Below are positions 12,301 through 23,572 of a DNA stretch of 64,000 nucleotides, one piece after another; positions within the stretch are counted from its first letter, which is position 1; each line of letters opens with the position of its first letter. The stretch is from Pleodorina starrii (lineage: Eukaryota > Chlorophyta > Chlorophyceae > Chlamydomonadales > Volvocaceae). The position numbers were made by a program, and so were the translations under genes. The DNA lies in contig BRXU01000001.1 of the NCBI GenBank assembly GCA_030267565.1, forward strand, positions 3,720,001 to 3,784,000, given 5' to 3'. The notes beneath the pieces are model-generated. The model did no database searches, had not been told where the DNA came from, and saw only the letters and a list, made by a program, of their open reading frames with translations.

Positions 12301-15300
12301 GCGCTTCATGCGCGTCAAGCCTTGGCTGACTTCGTCGACCGCCCGCAAGCACTCACAAACCGCACTGTGCGCTTTGCTCCTTCTCTTTGAATAAATATCT
12401 TTGTACAAAGTTTGTATTAATTTATACGCTCTACTGGCGTTTCTCACGCTTAGATGATGTTATGCACATTCGCCCGCAACCTCGCCTGCTTGCTGGCGCT
12501 TGCATCTTGTCCTGCACGGCATTTCGCTACGTCTGCTATTTTACATTATATCTCAAAGCAGTATCCAAACAGTTACCAATTACATTGAAATTTGCAGACA
12601 TCGGCTTGCGATGGGCTGTTAACTGTTCGTAACCGCCTCCTCTGTTAGCTTGTAACCGCTCGCATCGTCCTTCGACTTGCAGCAGCAATTAACGAGGATG
12701 CCTTCGGTGATCCCTTACCCCCCTAGAGCGCTGCGCAAACCATGCCAACCCGCTTTCCAAGAGTCTTTACAAAGCCCACCCGCCCGCCCAAATCGTACAC
12801 ATTACAAGCTCCCATGCACTTTCGTCGTCACCGCCGCACGCGCGAGCCAACAACTGTCCCGAGACCAGATCTGCGCCTGACTCTACTCCTCTCCAGCAAT
12901 TTCACAATCTGAGGCTGCCCCCGATCGGCTCACAAAAGCGTGAATCTCGGGCCGGCACGGCAGCGGTGCCACATCACCACACTCTCCTCAACTCCTTGCC
13001 ACGAAATCGTCCCCGGCCCCCCTTCCCTCGCTGTACTGCCGCCTGTTTCACCCGTACCTGTAGAGATGGCCCCACCGTACGGCCGCCGCCTGGGAAGCGT
13101 GCACTCGCAGCCGTTACCAGGGTACGGCGCTTCCGGCTTCCCTCCGCCGTCGTCCACGTCGACGGGCGGCGGCTCGGCGATGCCGGCGACGCCGCCGCCG
13201 CCGCCGCCAGGTGCCTTTTCGGGCGCTGCCGCCGCCGCCGCCGCCGGTGGGCCGCCTCCGCCGAATGAGCCGCCACAGACGCTGACGGCGGCGGAGCATG
13301 GACCTCAGAGCGGGCATCCGTACAGTTCGTATGAGTACGGCCCCAATCCCTTCGCGACGCCACACCAGATGCCGCCGTTGTCGGTCTCGCTCGGCGGCGG
13401 CGGCGGCGCTGGCGCAGGCGACAGAGTCGCCGGCGGTGGCGGCGCCAGCGCCGCCGCCGCGGCGGCGGCGGCGGAGCCGCAACCGACGCCGGCGCCGTAC
13501 CACCATCCGCACCATCAGGCGACGCCGTTCGGCAGCCAGTTCACTCCCGCTCACCCCCACTCGCACAACCACCACAACCACCACAGCAACCACCACAACC
13601 ACCACCCCATGGACGTCACGCAAGGCGCCGGAGCGGAGTCCATTCGCCGCGCCTTCAGCACAGACACCACCACCACCAGCCAGATGCGAATGGTGCCTGG
13701 CGGCGCCGCCGGCGCCACCACCACCGGCGGCGGCGGCGGCGGGGGCTCTGGGGGGTGGGCGGGCGCCGCCGCCGCCGCCGCCGCTGACGTCATGGCGCAG
13801 GTAGACGCCGAGCTGCCGCTGCCGCTGCCGCTGCCCGAGCTTTTGGAGCAGTTGGGTGCGAGTCCGAATCCGGATGCGGATGAGGACGAGCGACTTCACG
13901 CGGAGCTGCATGGCTTCATCGGAGACCTGGCGGAGGGGTACGACGGCGGCGGCGGCGGCGGCGCCGCCGTCGCCGCCGCCGGGCTACACCACCACCACCA
14001 CCATGGCCACCACCACCAGCAGCAGCACTACCCTCAGACCCAGCAGCCCCAGCAGCAGCAGCAGCCGGCGGGTGGTGGTAATGGTGGCGGGGCGGCGGCG
14101 GCGGCGGCGGGGTTGCACTCGCAGCAGCAGCAGCAGCAGCAGCAGGTGCAAATGCAGCACGGCAAGCACCTCCCGTACAGCCACCAGGTCCCCACGCATC
14201 TGAATCAGCACCACCACCAACAACAACAGCAACACCACCACCACCACCAACAACAACAACAGCAACAACACCGGCAGCAGCTGCAGCACCACCAGCAGCA
14301 GCAGCAGCAGCAGCAACAACAACAACAGCACATACCCGGGCAGCTCCAGGCGCAAGGATCCCTGCAGGGCCGGGTCGGCGGCGGCGGCGGCGGCGGTGGC
14401 GATCGAATGGCGGCTTTGGGAGAGGTGAGTGAGATGGGCGGTGGGGTCCCTTTGGCGGGGGTGGGGTGCGGCGGGAGGCGGTCGATGCGCAGGGCGCGGG
14501 GGGCTATCCACGTACAAGGCCGGAGCCCGTAAACGGCAAAGTTACAGAAGAGGCCTATCAGTCTGCGAAAGAACAGCGAGGTCGGGGGTCCAGATTGCCG
14601 CGCGCAACGCCGGCCGCTGGGGCCGTTGGGACGAGCGCCAGGTCCGCGGGCTTCTTCTTGCCGCCCGTGGGGGGAGGTTGCTGCTGCGGTGCATCGTGCG
14701 GGCACCCGCTGGGTGTGGAGGCCTGGTGTGTGTGCGTGTGTGTATCCGTCACTCTGCCCCGTCCCGCCCCGCCTCGCCCCGCCTTTTCATTCATCCCGGC
14801 GGTCTCATACATTCGTTGCCGTTACCTCGCCCGCCCTCCACCGCAACCGCAATCTCATCCCTGCTCATCCTTTTGACTCGCGGCCGCCGCCTCCTCCCTC
14901 CCCCACTGCCGTGTCGCCGCGGTTTCGTCTGCATTACCTCCCACGCAGCAACACCAGCAGCATCAACACCAGCAGCAGCAACAGCAGCAACAACAACATC
15001 AAATGATGCAGCAGCACTTCGCGCCCCACCCCATGAGCCCCGAGGAGCTCCCGGGCCTCCTTGGGCTGACCAAACAGCACCAGGCACCGCAGCAGCAGCA
15101 GCAGCAGGCGGGGCCGGGCCGGGGCAGGCCAGGCCGCGGCGGTGGCCGCGGCGGCGGCGGCGGCCGCGGCGGCGGCGGCGGCGCCGCGACGGTGGCGGCC
15201 GCCGGCCTTGGAGCCGAAGCCTCCGACGCGGGGCCCGGCGCCGGCGGCCGCGCGGGCCGCAACGGCGATGTGGGCATGGCGTTGGGGCACCTGGGCGACT

Positions 15301-17683
15301 GCGGACCCATGGGTCAGTTGCCGACCCATGGGTCAGGCCCCGGGCTGTTGCAGTCGCTGTCGCCGTGGGATGCGGGCCTGGTCAGTATGAACGAGCCGCT
15401 CGGCGCGCGAGGGGCCGTGCAGGTGCAGCAGATGCAGCAGCAGTCGCAGCTGCAGCCGGGCCCTGGCGGCGCGGGGCAGCCGGCGACGCCGGCGTCACTC
15501 ATGACCCATGGGTCGCTTGGCGGCGCCGCCGCCGCGGGGCCCGCCGGAGTGGCGGGCTACAGCGGCGGTGGTAGCGCGGAGAATGCCCACGAGCACATCG
15601 GCGAGGGTGAGGTGGCCGACGGCGGCGGCGCCGCCGGCGGCGGCAGCGCCGACGGGCTGGGTGAGGCCGACGCTGACGGCGACGCCGACGGCGAGGGTGG
15701 TGGAGAGGACTCGTGGGTACCCGGCGGCGGCGGCGGCGGCCGGCGGCGCGTGAGCGACGACGGCGTGGCGAACCAGCGGCGGCCCCGTCGGAAGATCGCG
15801 GTTCGACGGGTGAAGGGCGGGCGGGCGGGCGCGATTCAGCGTCGGGAGTCGGCGGGCGGCGGAGACGGCGGTGGCGGCGCTGCCGCCGTCGCCGCCGCGG
15901 CCGCCGCCGCGGCCGGCGCCGCGTCGGCGGCGTCGGGCGACGAGCTGCAGATTGGTACGACAGGGGATTGGTGGCGGGGTTCTTCGAGGCAAGGTTTTGA
16001 GATGCTGATTGTCGAGCACGTGGGTTGTACGGCAGTGCATGCATGGTCGTACTCGTGTCTGCGTGCCGGCCACGCCTGTGAGGGATGAACTAGGGCATCA
16101 GCGCTGTACGGCAACGAAGCGCCAATGCGCGGCGTTGCGTTTCGAATCTCCATGTTTCTGGGAATGTCTCAGGGGATGCATCGCCAACTTTTCCTTTTTC
16201 CTTTTTTCCCTTTTCCTTTTCTTGGGAACCTTATTTCCAACGCCCACGTAACGCAAGAAATCTACTCCAGCCCACCTCGCCCTGCCCCGCCCTGCCCTGC
16301 CCTGCCCCGCATCCTTCCATCCATCCTCTGCGCTCGACTGGCTGCCATGCACGGTGCCGTACTGCCGTACCAGAAACATCGATTGCATCCCGACAACAAT
16401 ACCCTTCCCTTCCCTGCCCCTCCCTTACCTAACCGTTATGTCCCGCTTATCGTACAAACCCAGTCACCGCACTTCACCGACGTGTCCCCACCATCCCCCC
16501 CCCACCACCCACCATCCCTCCGCAGGCGCACGACCTACCCTGGAGCAGTTGTTGTCCCAGTCGGTTGATACGGTTGCGGATCTCGAGGTGCTAGGTGGGT
16601 AGTCTGTTAGTTGGTTGGCGGTTGTGGCTCTGGAGCTGCGGCCGCCCCCAGGGCTTCGTGAGGGTGGTGGGACTGACCTCACCTCATTCGCACTCTCGAC
16701 CGACAGAACGCAGGGGCGGATGAACGGCGTGCGGACATGTAGACACACACACACACACACTCCTGTGCAAACGAATTACCGTATGACGTCAAGATGCACT
16801 CGCCATGATCTCCAACCGGGCGACGCAGCGGCAGCCCACCCGCCGGGTGTTCTATGCCCCCATGCCCCATCCCTCCATACTTCCTTCCTTCATTCATTCA
16901 TTCCTTTCTCTACCCCCCGCCCCCCGCCCCCCGCGTTGCGTTCCCTCGCCCCGGGCCGTTCTAATTACCCCCCGCCGTCCCTCCTGCCCCCTCGTGACTC
17001 CTCCTGCCCTCCTCCCAACACCCCACCCCCACCCACCCCCACCCGGCAGGTGACCTGGAGCCTCAGACTGTGTCGGCTCTCCTGGAGAAGGTGCAGCGCA
17101 AGGGCAAGGGCGGCCGCGCCCCCGCGGAGGACCCGCGCCTTGATCCCTCGATCGATCCCCGCAAGGCGCGCCGCATCTTGGCCAACCGAATCAGCGCCGC
17201 CAGGTCCAAACTGAAACAGAAGCTCATTTTGGAGGGGCTCAAGGTGCGGTGGCGATGGTGGTGGGGGGGCGGGACGGGGCCGGGTGGGGGCGGTTACGGC
17301 GGGTGGTGTGGCGGATGGACCCCCCAAAGCACCACCACAAGAGGCTTGAACACACACCCCGGGTCCAGCTGCAAAAACCGAGCCATTTCACACAGCACAG
17401 CACAGCACAGCACAGCACAGCACAGCACAGCACAGCACCCTTACATATCCACACAGTCGACACTCTTCCCACACACTCGCTCGCCCCACGCCCACTCGCT
17501 CCCTCCCCCCACGCACGCCTTCGCCCCCCGCCGCCCGCCCCCCTGCAGGCTCGCTACCAGCAGTTGCTGTCCAGTAAGAACGAGTACAGTCGGGAGCTTT
17601 CGGAGCTGAAGCGGTCGTGTAAGGAGCTGGAGGCAAGGAACCGGGGAATGGCGGTGAAGCTCAAGGTGAGGTGGGGGGGATGA
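9385..17683 (+). CDS. Giant bZIP transcription factor, plant group-I (VIP1/RSG-like) basic region
   Basis: Nuclear DNA-binding regulator, judged from the bZIP domain; targets are unknown. Seven in-phase exons: 9385-10020, 11298-11673, 13064-14424, 14949-15954, 16526-16594, 17050-17243 and 17549-17665 (1,253 codons). The first 1,100 or so residues are disordered: Pro/His/Tyr-rich, then Ala/Gly runs, long Gln and His runs and an Arg/Gly block. The conserved part is in exons 5-7: a short PTLEQLLSQ helix, then IDPRKARRILANRISAARSK with the N-x7-K spacing (about Asn1195 to Lys1203) typical of plant group-I bZIPs rather than the usual N-x7-R, followed by a heptad coiled coil (about residues 1205-1253). 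Two uncertainties remain. A separate gene could start at the Met at 13066, since the intron before it is long and partly AT-rich. The 3' end is also open: I read through the last donor to TGA at 17681-17683, but another exon could follow. Confidence 0.75.
11145..11278. repeat. Three tandem 44-45-bp units in bZIP intron 1
   Basis: Three nearly identical copies of a unit containing ATTGCCTATTTGGGCTCTTG and a C-rich end. The array finishes just before the splice acceptor at 11297 and supplies much of its polypyrimidine tract. Confidence 0.85.
11708..11808. repeat. GGCGGAGGGGTGAATG tandem array
   Basis: About five to six units of 16-18 bases starting 35 bases after the exon 2 donor of the bZIP gene. 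Reading through this array would give a stop at 11760-11762. Confidence 0.8.
14505..14539 (+). repeat. TATCCACGTATAGG-type dispersed element, copy 4
   Basis: TATCCACGTACAAGGCCGG followed by AGCCCGTAAACGG in the bZIP intron after exon 3. Confidence 0.7.
15304..15315. repeat. GACCCATGGGTC dispersed element, copy 4
   Basis: Perfect copy inside bZIP exon 4. It is read in a different frame from the copy at 15323. Confidence 0.85.
15323..15334. repeat. GACCCATGGGTC dispersed element, copy 5
   Basis: Perfect copy in bZIP exon 4, 19 bases after copy 4, read as Thr-His-Gly-Ser. Confidence 0.85.
15503..15514. repeat. GACCCATGGGTC dispersed element, copy 6
   Basis: Perfect copy in bZIP exon 4, again read as Thr-His-Gly-Ser. 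Confidence 0.85.
17391..17438. repeat. (CACAG)n pentamer microsatellite
   Basis: About nine to ten perfect CACAG units in the intron between bZIP exons 6 and 7, the intron that interrupts the basic region and zipper. Confidence 0.95.
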
Positions 17684-17688
17684 GGGGT

Positions 17689-17715
17689 GAAAATGATACC
17701 GCAGCGGAGACGGAG
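17689..17715 (+). repeat. ATGATACCGCAGCGGAGACG dispersed element, copy 1
   Basis: First of three near-identical copies. It lies just after the possible stop of the bZIP gene. Confidence 0.75.
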
Positions 17716-17765
17716 ACGGCGTCAGCGAACGGACCCCGAACCCAGTAATACTTACCGAACATACC

Positions 17766-17770
17766 TGTAA
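17766..17770 (+). terminator. Candidate TGTAA polyadenylation signal for the bZIP gene
   Basis: Lies 83 bases after the possible stop at 17683. It fits a gene end here, but the 3' untranslated region would be short for an alga. Confidence 0.4.
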
Positions 17771-18015
17771 CCTTACCGAGCTGAAAGGACGCAGCGACCG
17801 GGTGGGTGGGTGGGTGAGTAGGTGCGGCGAGGGGGAGGCGGCGATGAGCGGGGGGGGGGGAGATCTTGGGGTCTTGTGCGGCAGATCTGCATCCGGGTGA
17901 TGTATCTGCTTGGCGGCAGAGATACCTTTGTGGCGGTGCAGGGGGCGGACCGCGAACCCGCAGTGTCCTCTTGGCGCGTCTCTCTCCCTCTTGTGTACGG
18001 AGCTACCGGCATGTG

Positions 18016-18087
18016 TCTGCCTATCTCTGTCTGCCTATCTCTGTCTGCCTATCTCTGTCTGCCTATCTCTGTCTGCCTATCTCTGTG

Positions 18088-18144
<57 letters not shown>

Positions 18145-18154
18145 GTGCCTCTCA
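18016..18154. repeat. CTGCCTATCTCTGT minisatellite followed by (CT)n
   Basis: About five 14-base units running straight into a CT dinucleotide tract. Confidence 0.9.
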
Positions 18155-18352
18155 CACGCGTTAGGTTCGCTGTTGTTGAGGGTGCAACCAGCCATCTATC
18201 CCCGGTTCCTGTGCCAGCCGCGCCCCTCAGCGCGCAAGGCCCCTCCCCCTCACCTCTTCCCCCCTCTCCCCCCTCGCTGCTGCTTGCTACCCAACGCCCA
18301 TCGCCTCTGGAACACCGGGGGGCAGCTCCCACTACCCAAACCCCCACCGACA

Positions 18353-18400
18353 CCCTAAAACCCTAAAAACCCTAAACCCTAAACCTTAAAACCTTAAAAC
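18353..18400. repeat. Interstitial telomere-like array
   Basis: Runs of CCCTAAAA, CCCTAAAAA, CCCTAAA and CCTTAAAA: degenerate Chlamydomonas-type telomere units in C-strand orientation, the largest such block in the window. Confidence 0.7.
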
Positions 18401-18439
18401 TCAACCGTTGAATGCACCACCTCCACAACGCACCCAATG

Positions 18440-18545
18440 CAGGCCGGTCCTGGCGCCGGACCCGGGCCCGGACCCGGCCCTGGCGCCGGACCCGGACCCA
18501 GATCCGCACCCGGACCCGCACCCGGACCCGGGCCCGGACCCACCC
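18440..18545. repeat. GACCCGG hexamer-like repeat
   Basis: Irregular tandem array of CCGGACCCGG and GGCGCCGGACCC words, extremely GC-rich. Confidence 0.7.
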
Positions 18546-19681
18546 CCCGCGGCCCCGATAGGACCTAAAAGGCGCCAAGAGCACTGCGGCCCTGCAGCCC
18601 GCCTGAGCGCGACGGAGGTCGCGCTTTGGCGACGTTGCCTAATTTGGCCGCCACGTGGCCGCTGGGAGCCTAATTAGGAGCGCCCCGCGGCATCGCGGAA
18701 AGCTGCCGCGGCCGCCGTCTGGCTCGGGGGGCCGGTGGGGCACCGCCGTTGAACGCCGGAGGAGGGAGTGGAGGCCGCCCAGGGTACCACCGCTTGTGCT
18801 GCGGTTCGAGGAGGGAGGGCTGCGTTTTGGCGCGCGCAGTGGTGGTGATGGTGGTGGTGGTGGTGGTGATGGTGGTGGTGGTGGGCGCGTGACGGCGCTC
18901 GAGTGTTTGCGCGTGTGTGTGTATGAGTGCGTGGCGGTGTTGTCCCTCCCCGTGTATTTTGGCGGTTCCTGTTCCCCCGGGGAGGGGGGCGGGGATGCAG
19001 CCCGGTGCCGTGCTGCACCGTTTGGTGCCTCCCGTGTGGTTCCGGAGCGGCGCCGCCGGCAGGTGCCGGGGCAGGCGCCGCCGGCAAGTGCCGTCAGGCG
19101 CCGCCAGGCGTATCGAGGCGCCGCTAGGCGCAAAATCCTGATATGCTGCCGCGTATAGCTCTTGCTGCACTGGCTTTTTCATTATCGTTGAGGCGCGGCG
19201 GGGCGAGGCGGGACCGCGGCCGGCAACAAAAACCAAACCATGTATTGGTATGCACCTGGGCACCTGGCACCGGGGTTGGGTGGGTGGGTGGGTGTGCACA
19301 CACACACGCATGTGTATGTGTAGATGTGTGTGTATGTGGGTGTGTTTCTGGCATGGCGCAGCAGGATGTGGTGTGCGCTTGGGCGCGTTTGGCAGGCGGG
19401 CAGGCAGGCAGGCGGGTGGGCACGTGAGCGGGCAGGTGGGCGCGCGTGCAGGCGGGCAAGTACCGTAAACGAGCAGGAATGCAAGTCGCCGACATGACGG
19501 GGCAGCAGGAGGGGCTACGGCGGGTTGTGGCAGGGGATGCTGGAGGGGAAGGGAGTAGAAGGGGAAGGGAGGAAAGGGGAGAGGGGCCGAACGCGTTGGT
19601 CTGGACTGCGGTCTGCGTCGGCATCGGCGGTGGCGTAGCGTTGCGGCGGCGGCGGTGCGTGGCGGCGCGGCGGCCCCTTTG

Positions 19682-19753
19682 CGCAGTCGACCTTCACCCC
19701 TGCACCGCCGCCGCCAGGCCGAGGCGGCGGTGCAGGGGTGAAGGTCGACTGCG
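19682..19753. repeat. Perfect 31-bp inverted repeat (hairpin) with 10-nt loop
   Basis: Arms at 19682-19712 and 19723-19753 are exact reverse complements; the left arm begins CGCAGTCGACCTTCACCCCT. After one G:G mismatch the pairing continues for six more bases on each side. It could be a small-RNA precursor, a miniature inverted-repeat remnant or a palindromic duplication. Confidence 0.85.
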
Positions 19754-19840
19754 GAAAGGGCGCCAGAGCTGTGCTGTGGGGGCCTGCCGAGGTGGTGCTG
19801 CGAGGCGAGGGTCGCTGCGGTGTCATTTAAAAGGGCTGTT

Positions 19841-19881
19841 ATGAGGGGGGTTTGTATGAGGGGGGTTTGTATGAGGGGTGC
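19841..19881. repeat. Three tandem ATGAGGGGGGTTTGT units
   Basis: Two perfect 15-base units and a third that diverges at its end. Confidence 0.75.
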
Positions 19882-20033
19882 TTCGCGCAAAGGTCAACGG
19901 GCCACAGTCTATTGGCATATGGAGACGGGGGCCGGCGTGTGCTGCCCTGCGCCGTCCCTGGAGGAGGCGGGTGTGGTGTATTTTTGTATCTTATCTTCGT
20001 GCCTGCGCACTTCACGATGGGGTGGCGGGGTAA

Positions 20034-20059
20034 AAAATGATACCGCAGCGGAGACGGAG
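20034..20059 (+). repeat. ATGATACCGCAGCGGAGACG dispersed element, copy 2
   Basis: Second copy, preceded by GGGTAAAA, as the third copy is preceded by GGTAGAAA. Confidence 0.75.
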
Positions 20060-20822
20060 GCGGGGTGGGTGGGTGGGTTTGGGGTGTGGGTGGGTCTGGG
20101 GTGGGTGGGTGTTGCCGCTGGGTGGGTTGGGGGGCGGGTAGAGAGGCTCCTCTCGAAGAGTGCAGTGCGGAGGCGGCGCGCAGCCGTCCGAGCTCCAGGG
20201 GCTGCCGCGGCGCAGTTTAGTCATCACGCAACAGCTGTAGCTGTTTAGTTGCCACTTGCAGCCCAGTCCGTTGCAACGGCAGCTCTTTTGGACTCTCCCC
20301 CATTGCGGCAATTCCGGCGCCGCGCCTTGTCGGTTTTGGCTTGACGCGCCGCCGGCCTTTTGGAACTCTATTATTACTACTCCGAACGTTGTGTTGTTTA
20401 TGGTAATGAATAGCCAACGGAGTGTCAACGGTCAACGGACCGACCCACGGGACGTTTTTTACTCGGTAGCGGTTCCAGGCAGCGCGGAGCTGAGTTGAGT
20501 CGCGAGTTTTGCGGCCGGATGGGTGGGTGGCCGGTTGCCTGTTGTGGACAGACGGACGGAGCGACGGGACGGGCCGGGAGGGAGCGGACGAGAGGGCGGG
20601 AGGGAGCGGACGGAGCGGGCGGCGTGGCGTGCATGCATGTATGGATCTTTGGAGTCGGTAGAGTGCGGACAGACGTGACCTTTCTCGGCAGTGTGGGATG
20701 GGATGGGATGGGATGGGACGGGATGGGACGGGACATGACTTTCGTGAAGTGCGGGGGACGATGGGTCGGCGTTTGCTTCGTTCCGCGTTCGGCGTCCGGC
20801 TGGCGGGCCGCCACTGCCCACC

Positions 20823-20834
20823 GACCCATGGGTC
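20823..20834. repeat. GACCCATGGGTC dispersed element, copy 7
   Basis: Perfect copy in gene-free DNA. Degenerate copies (GACCCACGGGAC) lie nearby, at about 20442 and 20924. Confidence 0.8.
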
Positions 20835-20881
20835 GGTCAATAATACCGATGAGATGACGTCAGCGCGACGGCCGACGTGCC

Positions 20882-20893
20882 GACCCGTGGGTC
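20882..20893. repeat. GACCCGTGGGTC dispersed element, copy 8
   Basis: Perfect copy with the GT centre, 59 bases after copy 7. Confidence 0.8.
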
Positions 20894-23572
20894 GGTGCGA
20901 AGGGCGATACTGCGGAGGACTGTGACCCACGGGACGATCGACCGACCGACTTGACGGGCGAGGAATGAGGAATGCGGAATTGCGGAATGCGGAAGCCGCC
21001 GTGCGGAAAGTGGAATGGGGATATATCGGGGCTTCTGACGGGGGCGTGGAGGGACGGGGCGTGGCAGGCGCCTGCAGTATGTGTGTGTATTTGCTTGTGT
21101 GCGCATGTCGCGACGTCAGGCGCGTATCATCGGGTGGCCTCAGGCGCCCCCCCTCTCTCCGTCGTCGCTGCTGCTATTGCGCTGAGTGGTTCAGGGTGCG
21201 CTGCGTTCCTTCCCTCTTGAGGTGGCCCTCTGTGCGCTCCCCCCTCTCGCGTGCCGGGCGCGTGGGCGGAAGGGGACTTGGTGTGCCGACCCCACCTCAC
21301 CTCACCTGACCCTGGGAGGAGAAGGGGGCGGACGACGGAGTGAAGAAAGAGGAGTGGAGAGAGCGAGACAAAGATGCACGCCCGAGGGGGGGGCCATGTT
21401 ATCCGAGTAGTACGACGTTGTGTACGAGTAGTACGACAACGGCAAGAAGGCGGTCCAGAGAGGTTCCGGAGCTGTATCATCTTCACCTGAATTTTCTTCC
21501 GCTGGCAATGGGCCTTGTCGGTTCCCGCTTTGATCGGTCGTCCTCCGTTTCCCTCCTTTTCTTTTCTTTTCTTTTCTTCTCATTTCCTTTCCTTTCCTCG
21601 TATGGGCTGCAACTGCTGATAATATGGAAGGGGCGCGTATGAGGTTTGAACGTATGGTGTGCTCCGAAACTCGCTCGGTCGGTCAAGACGTGCACGTTTT
21701 AAGTCGGCTTGGCGTCGCCGTAGACACCGCGGTCTCTGCCGCTGTCGTGATTGCCGTACCGTCGTGCAATGGGGTGGTGCCGCACGGGTGGGTTGGTTGT
21801 TCGGTTCCCTGTCGTACGTTATCTGGCGTGCTCGAAGGCGCTCGTCGCGAACGAGGGGACGACCGGTCTGGTGCTTTGCCGCAATTGAAACGGTTAAAAC
21901 GGTTAAACAATAGTACGAACTGTAGCGAGGTGTCGAACGGTGCGACGTTGGCGAACGGCCCCGTGACGAGTTGCACTTGGTTTGGGACGTTGCCGTACTC
22001 TATTGAGATCTCGAGACCCGAGGCCTGATCCACGAATGCCTAATTTCGTTGTTGAGTTTGATCGCGACATATGACATTACGTGGGTCAGGGTGCAACGGC
22101 ATGGCTCATGCCTCGGCTGGTGTGCGGCGGGTGTGTGGGTTGTCGTGCCTTGCATTGTGGGGGTTGACTTGGCCCCTAGGGCTCTGGGGCTCTGGGCTGT
22201 ATCTTCCCGGCCTCGGTCGTCTTAACTGTTGCTCTCCCCCCCGCCTTGCCCACCCTCCGAGACCTCTCTTCGCCGTGATTCCTCCCGTTGTTCCTCTCTG
22301 GTGCAATTTAGTGCAATTTGGTCTCGTGCGCACGTGCACGCACACACACACAGTCACGCACCTCGCTTTCGTGGGTGCTGGCGGGCTTGGCATCGCCCCG
22401 CTCTATCTACGGTTAGTGTGTGATCTTTCCAGTTAGTACGTATTTGTAATGTGGTGCCGCACTATAGATCGAGACCTTCTCCTCTTCTCTACTTCTGCGT
22501 TCGTTTGGATCTTCGTACTATGCCGTAACGAGCGTGTCGTACAATTCTGGGCGCACTCTTCTCTTTTTTGAAGGTAGTAGAGAATTTGCAGGCTCCTATT
22601 GCACTTTTATGGATTTTTGCCTGGATTTGTCTTTTTGTCTGGATTTGTCTTTTTGGCTGCGAGGTGCATTTCGCCCGATTGCTCCAGGGACTCTCGCCCT
22701 CTCTTGGTCTCCGCAATGCGTGATGCTGTCAGGGAAACTTGAGAAAGTACTGCCTGTGTGCGTCTGTGTGAGCGGGCGGGCGTATGTAAGTGTGCTCGGT
22801 CGGCGGGTCGCCTGTTCCTCTCTCCTCGATGAACAGAGGAGACGCGTCCGTCCGCTTGCGTGTCTGTCGGCCCGCCTTTCGTTGATTCGTCTCTCAGACT
22901 GCCCGTTCGTGCATTTGAACCCGCTTCGTGCGTCCATTTGAGCCCCCGCTTTCTACCCGTCTTTTTTCGCGCAAGCGACCGGGCTTCCGGCCACCCCTAG
23001 CCCCTCTCCCCTCTCCCCCCCTGTGTAACCAGAAACTTCGGTAATGCGGCAGTAATGCGGCGGAGGTTCGGTCCGGGTCGCGCTCACCTCTCCCACCGCT
23101 ACGTACCTGGGGGGGGGCTGCTGGCAAGCCGCTAGTATCTTGCGTGTGCGTGTGTGTACATGCACGTGTGCATGCATGTGTTCGAGAACCGTTGAGCATG
23201 CATGTCGTTATGTGCTTCACGGAACTCGGGCGTCTTACTGTGGGTTTAGTTCATTGTGGTTGGTTGATAGTTACCGTACATGGGGCTCCACGTTACAGAT
23301 CCTCGTGAGGGAAAGCCCGCGGGCCAGCGGGCCAGATGGCCGTGCATTGCACTGCACTGCAGCAGAGAAGAGCATGTTTTGTAACACTTATAAGCGTTCT
23401 ATCTTTGGCTTCGTCTTCCTGGGCCACGTCCCGAGCTCCCAAGCCGTCATGTCACCAGCTGTAACGCCGCCGCCACCGCCGCCACAGCTTCGGCTACTGC
23501 AGCTAATCCTGTTACGATCGCTTCCCCAGTTGTGCGTACCTTCACGACGGGCCCACGGGCCCACGGGCCGAC

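Larger units (their letters stand above)
17771..23572. other. Repeat-rich region without a supported gene
   Basis: No frame on either strand shows a known domain, consistent splice sites or the codon preference of the real genes. Contents: CTGCCTATCTCTGT and CT microsatellites, telomere-like blocks, GACCCGG hexamers, GGTGGTGAT repeats, a perfect hairpin, G-rich triplets and T-rich tracts. It could host non-coding RNAs or degraded transposons. Confidence 0.5.

Noticed and set aside
19820..20248. 142-codon plus-strand frame
   Set aside because: Made of G-rich repeats and the dispersed ATGATACCGC element; no coding signal.
21624..22028. 134-codon plus-strand frame with an ATG start
   Set aside because: Codon choice (TTA, AT-ending codons) differs from the real genes, there is no domain, and no neighbouring exon joins it.
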